In this document: positions 18,201-23,481 of the stretch, piece after piece | How positions within the stretch are numbered: position 1 is the first letter of the stretch | Layout: each line of letters opens with the position of its first letter | IMG/VR virus record: IMGVR_UViG_3300032313_000855 | Location: 1-26,311 of that record | Origin: a virus | Strand: one strand, 5' to 3' | DNA length: 26,311 bases | Made by a program: the position numbers and the translations under genes | Notes under the pieces: generated by a model | What the model saw: only the letters and a program-made list of their open reading frames with translations | What the model was told of the DNA's origin: nothing | The model's database searches: none

Positions 18201-21200
18201 ACCCAAGAATAATACCCACTATCAGTACCAATTGCACTTGCAGAATTAATCCAAAATGGATGACCGGTTGCATTTACATTAAAAACATATTCATAATTTC
18301 TATGTAATGTAAGTGTAGGATTTGAACCACTTATTAAGCCATTACTTATATTATAATTACCGCTTCCGTCATTAGTTACAGTGAATACGTTATCAAATGA
18401 TAAAGAAGATGTAAATGGAGTTGTTACTTTGAATCCAAAATCCGGAGCAACTGAAGCTGTTACGCTACCACTTTTGATTTCAGATGATACTAATGCATCT
18501 TCAGTTAATGCTGCTCTAGGAATTTCTCTTAAATAAGTACCTACTGAATATATAAACGATGATGAATCGATTCTAATACTTCCGCTAAAATCAGAACCAC
18601 TCTCAAACGATGCTACTCTAAATCCAAAGTTAGGAGATACAGATGCCGTTACACTACCACTAGCAATTCTAACAGTATCACCGGATATTGCCGATTGTGG
18701 TATATCAAATAAACCTTTACCACTACCACTAAACATTGAAGCCGTAACATTTCCAATAACTTTTGTTTCACCAATCAATTTTATTTCAGCTGGAACATAT
18801 AATGCATCTACTACATCAATTACACCTGCCATAGAACTATGCAGTTGACAATTGTAGTAAAGTGTATCAGGTGCACTACCAGATACTAAGAATGTTACTA
18901 TACCAACATCTTCACCATTATTGGTTACCCATGTATCATATGAGTTTTCAGTACCGGTACCAGGTGTTTCGTTAATCCAAAATGGATGTCCACTTGCATT
19001 TACATTAAATGTATATTCTAAATTTCGTACTAATGTTAATCTTGGGTTTGAACCACTTACTAACCTGTTACTAATATTATAAAGACCACTACCCTCATTT
19101 GTTACAATAAACACTTTATCTATATCGTATCCTGGTATTGGTCTTGCCGATGAAGATGCTATAAAACTTCCACTAATTGTAGAAAATGTATTTACTCTAA
19201 GTCCAAAATCAGGAGATATTGATGCCGTCACCGAACCACTCGCAATTCTATTAATTTTAAATGATAGGGCAGATTCAGGAATATCAGATAATCCAGCACC
19301 ACTACCACTAAAGAATGAACCAGTTTCAACTCTAATATAACCACCGGTTACAAATAATGAACCTGTAAATTGTGAACCACTTTCAGCTGATATTACTTTA
19401 AATCCTTCATTTGGTGAAACAGATGCAGTTACCGAACCCGATTTGATTTCAGTAGATATTAAAGCCTCCTCTGTCAATGCATTACGAGGTATGTTTCTTA
19501 AAAACGTACCTTCTGCATATATAAATGAAGATGAATCAATTCTAATACTTCCGCTAAAATCAGAACCACTTTCGAAAGATTGTACTCTAAATCCAAAATT
19601 AGGTGATACGGATGCAGTTGTACTACCACTTGATATTCTAAATACTTCAGATGATAATGCGGATTGTGGAATATCGAATAAACCTCGACCACTACCACTA
19701 AACACCGATGCCGATATGGAGCCAGAGAAATTTGATACGTTTGCAAATACTTCAAATCCTTTATTTGGAGAAATTGATGCAGTTACACTACCACTAAATA
19801 TTTTTGAAGTATCTAAATTAGAAAGTGCTGATATTGGTATATCAAAAAGATTTTTACCACTACCACTAAATGAACCAGAATTCAAAAATACACCAGCTCC
19901 ACTTATAAATAAACTTCCGGTAAATTGAGAACCATTTTGCAATGATTCCACTTTTAATCCAAAATCAGGTGATACAGAGGCAGTTACACTACCAGATGCA
20001 ATTTTATTTGGAGAAAATGAAAGGGCAGATTCTGGAATATCAAACAAATTTTTACCACTTCCAGAATAAGATGAACCAGATGTAATTGAAATATTTCCAC
20101 TTACAAATAAATTTCCAACAAAAGTAGAACCAGCATCAACAGATGTTACTACAAATCCTTCAACAGGAGAAACCGATGCAGTTACAGATCCAGATACTAT
20201 TTTTGTTGCTACTTGTGGAGATACTATTATTCCGGTCAATCTACTACCATCTCCTTGAAACGAACCACTAATATTAGAACCACTTAATTCGTTAGTAAAA
20301 ATGTTAAATGCTCTAAGACTTCCACTTATGTCAACACTACCAGTAAATTGAGAACCACTTAAAGGTGATTCTACTTTTAATCCAAAATTTGGTGATACCG
20401 ATGCGGTTACACTTCCACTTGCTATTCTAGATGGTGAAAACGATAATGCCGATTCTGGAATATCAAATAAACCTTTACCACTACCACTAAACATAGATGC
20501 GGTTATTGTTGATTTAAATATTGCCGGTTCGGTTACGTTTAAACTACCACTTATAATTCCATCACCAATAATTAAAACCTCCGGTCCTCTTTGTAAAAGA
20601 GCATCTACTACATTAATTGTGCCCGCCATTGATATGTGGAATTGGCAGTTATAATATAATGTCGATGGTGCATCATATGATACATCAAATTCTATTGTTC
20701 CAACATCTTCACCATTATTTGTTACTCCGGTGTTGTATGTATTTTCAGTACCGGATGAGTTTATTGTTTTTATGTAAAATGGATGTCCAGATGCGTTTAT
20801 ATTAAATGTATAGGTTACTCCTCTTACTAATGTTATTGTTGGATTTTGATTTATAGTATCGCCATTAAAACGATACGCAGCTGTACCATCATTGGTTACA
20901 GTAAATACTTTATTCAAAGATTCAGATGGATAATACGCCGCCGATGCAGATATTATCATACTTCCACTAAATGTAGAAAATGTATTTACTACAAGTCCCT
21001 TATTAGGAGAAATTGATGCTGTTGCCGAACCACTCGATATCTTAGATAGGTCTAAATCTCTAAGAGCCGATACCGGTATATCAAATAATCTATCTCCACT
21101 ACCAGAATAAGATGAACCCGATGCAAGTTCAATACCCCTAGCACCACTTACAAAAAGTGAACCTGTAAATTGAGAACCACTATCAACCGATTGAACTCTA

Positions 21201-22471
21201 AATCCAAAATCAGGAGTTACAGATGCAGTTACACTACCACTTGTTATTAAAGTACTCAATAATGCATCAGGAGTTAATGCGGAACGAGGTATATCAAATA
21301 AACCTCTACCACTACCACTAAAGAATGAACCGGTCTCAACTCTAATATTACCACCGGTCACAAATAAAGAGCCTGTAAATTGTGAGCCACTTGCTAATGA
21401 GATTACTTTGAATCCTTCATTTGGACTAACTGAAGCAGTTACACTTCCAGTTGCTATCAATGTTGCTATTAAAGCATCGGGAGTTAATGCAGAACGAGGG
21501 ATATCAAATAATCCTCTACCACTACCACTAAACATAGATGCGGATACTCCAAACTGAAATGTTGAAAATGTATTTACAACAAACCCAGTATTTGGTGCGA
21601 TTGATGCCGTTGCAGAACCACTAGCTATTCTAGTAGCTACTAGCGAATCAATATTAAGTGCTGATAATGGAATATTAAATAATCCCTCACCACTACCACT
21701 AAAGAATCCACTTCCAGATGGTATTACAACATTACCACTTACAAAAAGTGAACCAGTAAATTTAGAACCACTTTCTATTGATGTTACTACAAATCCAGTA
21801 TTTGGTGCTACCGATGCTGTTACACTACCACTTGCTAATCTAGTAGCTTGTGGTAAATTAAATAAATCTCTTGCATCTCCAAAAAATGAACCAGTAAATG
21901 AACCAGTAAATGAAGAACCGGTAATGTTATTACCAATTAATTCACTTTGTATTCTTACAGATCCTGTAAATTGTTGTATATTTTGGTCTACATTACCAAA
22001 TATATTTGAGCCTGATGAAAATACTATTGATGATGAAACTATATTTACAATAATTTGTTCAGCAAAAATAGATTCATCAACTATTAAATTACCTTGAATT
22101 CTAGTATCTGTGTTAACTAATAAATTTCCACTTACAAAAGATGCAGTTGCCGAACCACTTGCTATAAATGTTGCCGCTGGTAAATTAACTAAATCTCTAC
22201 CATCTCCAAAATAGGAGCCGGTAAAAGAACCAGTAAAAGAGCCAGTAAATGCACCGGTCGCTCTATCTAAATCTAAACTTCTTACAAATCCTCTATTACC
22301 TTGGTCATCGGATACTAATATTGCCGGAGAACCAGAAAGTGAAGCAGAGAAATTTGGAACACCGAAATTCGGTTCAACTTGAGATAAATCAATGAACTGA
22401 TACCTGTCTGCCGTTACATTTTTGGGTGAAATTACCCTTACCCTACCCGTTAATAGATTACTAATTGCCAT
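11957..22471 (-). CDS. Giant modular tail fibre, 3504 aa, with cupredoxin-like domains and collagen-like stalk
   Basis: Regions in order: N-terminal region (1-75); FTGSFTGSFTGS (75-86); about 22 copies of a GSGxGLFDIPxSAL...SGSVTASVSPNxGFxV...FTGSLFVSG module (about 89-1970), interrupted by three cupredoxin-like domains (about 517-623, 1114-1224, 1355-1465); a VHNLG-type beta domain (about 2007-2070); SSSYALTASYAL repeats (near 2145); a DVVVWN pre-stalk cassette (near 2290); a Gly-X-Y stalk (about 2305-3340); a TNNG / LTYDGSTL linker; and a C-terminal beta domain (about 3397-3504) with VLTFPASVNWAGG and SWYGF, a form I recall at the ends of marine phage fibres. The start has GGAAAG 6 nt upstream. 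There is no S74 domain, so folding may depend on the nearby chaperone. It is probably a very long proximal or side fibre. It is exceptionally large for a fibre, and stalk length could be affected by assembly of repeats. Confidence 0.85.
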   Translation of the reverse strand: MAISNLLTGRVRVISPKNVTADRYQFIDLSQVEPNFGVPNFSASLSGSPAILVSDDQGNRGFVRSLDLDRATGAFTGSFTGSFTGSYFGDGRDLVNLPAATFIASGSATASFVSGNLLVNTDTRIQGNLIVDESIFAEQIIVNIVSSSIVFSSGSNIFGNVDQNIQQFTGSVRIQSELIGNNITGSSFTGSFTGSFFGDARDLFNLPQATRLASGSVTASVAPNTGFVVTSIESGSKFTGSLFVSGNVVIPSGSGFFSGSGEGLFNIPLSALNIDSLVATRIASGSATASIAPNTGFVVNTFSTFQFGVSASMFSGSGRGLFDIPRSALTPDALIATLIATGSVTASVSPNEGFKVISLASGSQFTGSLFVTGGNIRVETGSFFSGSGRGLFDIPRSALTPDALLSTLITSGSVTASVTPDFGFRVQSVDSGSQFTGSLFVSGARGIELASGSSYSGSGDRLFDIPVSALRDLDLSKISSGSATASISPNKGLVVNTFSTFSGSMIISASAAYYPSESLNKVFTVTNDGTAAYRFNGDTINQNPTITLVRGVTYTFNINASGHPFYIKTINSSGTENTYNTGVTNNGEDVGTIEFDVSYDAPSTLYYNCQFHISMAGTINVVDALLQRGPEVLIIGDGIISGSLNVTEPAIFKSTITASMFSGSGKGLFDIPESALSFSPSRIASGSVTASVSPNFGLKVESPLSGSQFTGSVDISGSLRAFNIFTNELSGSNISGSFQGDGSRLTGIIVSPQVATKIVSGSVTASVSPVEGFVVTSVDAGSTFVGNLFVSGNISITSGSSYSGSGKNLFDIPESALSFSPNKIASGSVTASVSPDFGLKVESLQNGSQFTGSLFISGAGVFLNSGSFSGSGKNLFDIPISALSNLDTSKIFSGSVTASISPNKGFEVFANVSNFSGSISASVFSGSGRGLFDIPQSALSSEVFRISSGSTTASVSPNFGFRVQSFESGSDFSGSIRIDSSSFIYAEGTFLRNIPRNALTEEALISTEIKSGSVTASVSPNEGFKVISAESGSQFTGSLFVTGGYIRVETGSFFSGSGAGLSDIPESALSFKINRIASGSVTASISPDFGLRVNTFSTISGSFIASSSARPIPGYDIDKVFIVTNEGSGLYNISNRLVSGSNPRLTLVRNLEYTFNVNASGHPFWINETPGTGTENSYDTWVTNNGEDVGIVTFLVSGSAPDTLYYNCQLHSSMAGVIDVVDALYVPAEIKLIGETKVIGNVTASMFSGSGKGLFDIPQSAISGDTVRIASGSVTASVSPNFGFRVASFESGSDFSGSIRIDSSSFIYSVGTYLREIPRAALTEDALVSSEIKSGSVTASVAPDFGFKVTTPFTSSLSFDNVFTVTNDGSGNYNISNGLISGSNPTLTLHRNYEYVFNVNATGHPFWINSASAIGTDSGYYSWVTNNGEDNGQIRFLVSGSAPNTLYYNCQLHSSMAGTINVVNGNPNFIYDTQIGSRLTGSVDISGSLFINEISGGLFLASSSVYYGEGTFLRNIPRSALTEDALVSTEIKSGSVTASVSPDFGFRVQTKATGSQIGSQFTGSIDVSGSVKAFVFIGDGSQLTNVQAAAAPLIASGSATASVQSGNAFIVTTAATGSGQNVQFGSVFTGSVDISGSIKAQFILGDGSFITNVQAAAAPFIGSGSATASVADGERFVVTTSKTGSSIGSEFTGSVEVSGSVKAFSFIGDGSQLTNVQASAAPLIASGSATASVQSGIQFIVTTKGNFSPVGANSGSYYGAIFTGSVNISGSISASRFDGDGGGLFNIPASALEDLQLDRIQSGSGRAIIDPLKLDVNVPITAALYIGDGGGLFNIPANALQDLKLDRVISGSVEGVISPNKGFEVNTSVRIFSGSLTVSGSIFVSGGNVIAESGSRFVGDGSGLNNINIANLSFETFLLKSGSVTASISPDKGFVVNTSSFFYGEVFVQDKARFSNVTASGIIKSELFTGSFLGTYNFQGVGPTASAEYQILRYNETQGYFIPQPETSLTETVSFNNVSNLTIVHNLGIRYPMVQIYATGSEDQILPGTIKSIDDDTIQIVFSGLTSGHAVIGSGGSLISGTIGGNRVFGEVLSASFARKALLADAVTGFDSASLVSLSASLANANAYVRNDQTSSMSVFSAVSSSYALTASYALNAGQGSGTELRIYQTSSLVKAQVGKIHFTGSGVDVIASGSDGVLVRILGGGTGGIGTGDLLSSQTSSMLVGTASLAFTASYALYALNAEGVNTASFLQVNKDSNINASLTISGSLGVSGSVFLGNLISGSAEDVVVWNSANKRLERRNIAGVQGSSGTSGASGTDGSAGTSGTSGTSGTSGTSGTSGVDGTSGTSGTSGTSGTSGIDGTSGTSGTSGTSGTSGTSGTSGTSGTSGSSGTSGTTGSEGTSGTSGTSGTSGTSGTSGSAGTSGTSGTSGTSGTSGTSGSGGTSGTSGTSGSGGTSGTSGTSGTSGTSGTSGSGGTSGSSGTSGSGGSSGTSGTGGSSGTSGTSGTSGTSGSAGSGGTAGSSGTSGSTGTGGSSGSSGTSGTSGTSGTSGGSGSSGTSGSSGTSGTSGTSGIDGTSGTSGTSGSSGASGTSGTSGTSGTSGTSGTSGTSGTNGSDGTSGTSGTSGTSGSDGSSGTSGTSGSSGTSGTSGTSGTSGSDGTSGTSGTSGTSGTSGSSGTSGSSGTSGTSGTSGSDGTSGTSGTSGTDGSEGTSGTSGTSGTSGTSGSDGTSGTSGTSGTSGIGTDGTSGTSGTSGSDGTSGTSGSDGTSGTSGTSGTNGSEGTSGTSGTSGINGTSGTSGTSGSNGTSGTSGSSGTNGTSGTSGTSGIDGTSGTSGTSGSDGTSGTSGTSGTSGTSGTSGINGTFFGSSGTSGIDGTSGTSGSSGTSGTSGTSGSDGTSGVNGTFFGSSGTSGINGTSGTSGSNGTSGTSGVSGTDGTSGTSGLNGTFFGSSGTSGTSGSDGTSGTSGTSGISGTDGTSGTSGLNGTFFGSSGTSGTSGSDGTSGTSGTSGTSGTSGTSGVNGTFFGSSGTSGTSGIDGTSGINGTSGTSGTSGTSGTSGLNGTFFGSSGTSGTSGIDGTSGTSGSDGTSGTSGTSGISGTSGLDGTFFGSSGTSGTSGSDGTSGTSGTSGTSGTSGVSGTSGLNGTFFGSSGTSGTSGISGTSGSSATDGTSGTSGISGTSGLNGTFFGSSGTSGTSGSNGTSGSSATDGTSGTSGSSGTSGVNGTFFGSSGTSGAQGTGGSGGTSGTSGTNAPGFSSGTSGTSGVSGTNGSGGTSGTNAPGITSGTSGTSGQTGTSGTSGTNAPGITSGTSGTSGSNGSSGTSALGVTSGTSGTNGFPLNGATNNGLLTYQDVPTQANVESNLTYDGSTLTIVGDTTQTGNITLTGGLDASTYLEATSYREIYSDLATGGSFTIDCSTANNFRRQFNGAATITFSNVPAGKAFGFTLLAVNAGGYVLTFPASVNWAGGIQPTLTTSGEDVLVFYTFDGGTSWYGFTIAKNLS
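12484..12715 (-). repeat. Four in-phase NAPG / SALG interruptions near the stalk end
   Basis: Three copies of GTNAPG (followed by FSSG once and ITSG twice) and one of GTSALGVTSG occur with their Gly codons near 12704, 12623, 12551 and 12488. Each replaces glycines within a 9-residue block but restores the triplet phase. The spacings are 81, 72 and 63 nt, each 9 nt apart from the next. Confidence 0.75.
12785..13880 (-). repeat. Ten regularly spaced NGTFFGSS stalk interruptions (about 40-residue superrepeat)
   Basis: The FF codons lie at 12785, 12905, 13025, 13145, 13274, 13394, 13505, 13625, 13754 and 13874. Each copy reads (L/V/I)(N/D)GTFFGSSGTSG, with an extra residue between glycines that shifts the Gly-X-Y phase by one. 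The distances are 120 nt in six of nine cases and 111 or 129 nt in the rest, that is 40 residues plus or minus one GTS triplet. Confidence 0.85.
18075..18405 (-). other. Cupredoxin-like domain 3 in the 3504-aa fibre
   Basis: It starts NVFTVTNDGSGNYN and ends SMAGTINVVNG. Candidate type 1 copper ligands are His1404 (TGHPFW), Cys1450, His1453 (YNCQLH) and Met1456 (SSMAG). VTNNGEDNGQIRFLV precedes the ligand loop. The spacing of all four residues equals that of the other two copies. Confidence 0.65.
18800..19130 (-). other. Cupredoxin-like domain 2 in the 3504-aa fibre
   Basis: It starts KVFIVTNEGSGLYN and ends SMAGVIDVVDA. Candidate copper ligands are His1162 (SGHPFW), Cys1208, His1211 (YNCQLH) and Met1214 (SSMAG). 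It is inserted after the SGSFIASSSA end of a fibre module. Confidence 0.65.
20600..20915 (-). other. Cupredoxin-like domain 1 in the 3504-aa fibre
   Basis: It starts KVFTVTNDGTAAYRF and ends SMAGTINVVDA. Candidate copper ligands are His563 (SGHPFY), Cys609, His612 (YNCQFH) and Met615 (ISMAG). The His-Cys distance of 46 is close to that of plastocyanin, and the Cys-x2-His-x2-Met loop is compact. It follows a module ending FSGSMIISASAAY. Confidence 0.65.
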
Positions 22472-22539
22472 GCGTTACTTTCCAGCTTTTTTATAAATAT
22501 CAAAAATCAATTATAAATATTAATAGAAGATATATATCG
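22472..22539 (-). promoter_or_regulatory. Leader of the 3504-aa fibre with two TATAAATA boxes and a Shine-Dalgarno site
   Basis: This 68-nt AT-rich gap has plus-strand TATAAATA at 22492-22499 and 22512-22519 (coding strand ATATTTATAA twice, 20 nt apart). GGAAAG at 22478-22483 (coding strand), 6 nt before the ATG, is a credible Shine-Dalgarno and supports the chosen start. The boxes may be promoter elements; this is unproven. Confidence 0.4.
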
Positions 22540-23457
22540 TTATTCGTTTGCACTTTCTAACAAAGAAAGAACCACAGTTAATTGAGTTGAACCAGAAACA
22601 ATAAATCCATATGTTTCTTCTAATACTAATTTACCAGAAACTACCGGTGAAAGTGAGTCTGCTGGTGGAATTGTTACGTTTGTTACTAATCGTACAGCTT
22701 CTTGTTCAATAAAAACAGGAGCTTCAATTGTTTTTTTAATTACATCTACTAAAGAATTCACAACATATAAAGATGCAGAAAGTCCAGCATTAGTTCCGTT
22801 GTTAAATCCTGTCAATACAGATTGAGTAACTCCACTTTGAAATAATAATGGTGAAAGTGCAGAACCAGTTACAGATTCGTTTTTTATGATTTGGTTTGAT
22901 AATACTTTTAAATAATCCAAAGCAAATATAGATGCAGAATATTCAGTTGAATCTATAAGCGTTTTACCATTTTTATCAAAATAAGCTTTTGCTGCTTTAT
23001 TTGTTCTAATAGTTGTGTTATTAACTATATCATATTTTATTGCATCCACATCATCCAAAGTATTTTGCTCAAAATAATCTGATATAAAAGTAAATGGAGT
23101 TTCTGATAAGCTATTTTGATTTTGAGTATATGCTGCTATTTCTTTTCTTAAAAATTGTCTATTTGAATTTAATAATAAAGACGCACTTGCAAAACTTCCA
23201 CTAAAATTTAATAAACTTATAGAAGAACTTACAAACGCACTACCACTATATATGTCACCAAATTCAGGTACAGGTATTTCCTTGTTTGATGTTACAAATA
23301 TAGTAACAGGTTGTGTTACCAAACTATTATTTGTAATTTGACAAGATAACACAATTGATGATACACCTGCCGGTGTTGTATAAATTTCATCGGGCTCACC
23401 AGTCAATCCTGTTACTACTGACTGGAACCGATTTAAGGGTACAAAAACTTCTGCCAT
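22540..23457 (-). CDS. Virion structural protein, 305 aa: beta domain split by a neighbour-type repeat
   Basis: It starts MAEVFVPLNRFQSVVTGLTG. Residues about 15-57 (GLTGEPDEIYTTPAGVSSIV..., then VTIFVTS) and about 250-303 (RLVTNVTIPPADSL, KLVLEETYGFIVSG, LTVVLSLLE) together match the two halves of the 110-aa protein at 9944-10276. The inserted residues, about 75-245, look like a degenerate copy of the upstream protein's repeat: SASLLLNSNRQFLRKEIAAY aligns with its (S)AS-xLLRKNREFIQNETIAY, and DAIKYDIVNNTTIRTNKAAK with its IDAVxTDLLYGGNERS. The conserved Cys is lost. The gene lies 24 nt after the upstream gene; its leader is purely A-rich with no strong Shine-Dalgarno. It is likely a virion component made of two recombined modules; its exact position in the particle is unknown. 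Confidence 0.75.
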   Translation of the reverse strand: MAEVFVPLNRFQSVVTGLTGEPDEIYTTPAGVSSIVLSCQITNNSLVTQPVTIFVTSNKEIPVPEFGDIYSGSAFVSSSISLLNFSGSFASASLLLNSNRQFLRKEIAAYTQNQNSLSETPFTFISDYFEQNTLDDVDAIKYDIVNNTTIRTNKAAKAYFDKNGKTLIDSTEYSASIFALDYLKVLSNQIIKNESVTGSALSPLLFQSGVTQSVLTGFNNGTNAGLSASLYVVNSLVDVIKKTIEAPVFIEQEAVRLVTNVTIPPADSLSPVVSGKLVLEETYGFIVSGSTQLTVVLSLLESANE

Positions 23458-23481
23458 TTCTTTTTATTTTTTATTTTCTTT

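Larger units (their letters stand above)
16560..22205 (-). repeat. About 22 copies of a GSGxGLFDIP / SGSVTASVSPN fibre module
   Basis: Each unit of roughly 55-80 residues opens with G(S/D)G-x-x-LF(D/N)IPxSAL, continues IxSGSVTASVSPNxGFxVxS, and ends with (Q)FTGSLFVSG and a short linker. Early units use GDGRDLxNLP, later ones GDGSQLTNV and GDGGGLFNIP, and several carry AEGTFLRNIP or similar. One copy also occurs in the 2515-aa fibre. The alternating short beta segments suggest a trimeric beta shaft. Homology among units is evident by eye; the count is approximate. Confidence 0.8.

Noticed and set aside
18075-20915. Cupredoxin segments as a separate host-derived metabolic gene
   Set aside because: They are in frame inside the fibre, flanked on both sides by shaft modules, with no start or stop of their own. 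They are domains of the fibre, not an auxiliary metabolic enzyme.
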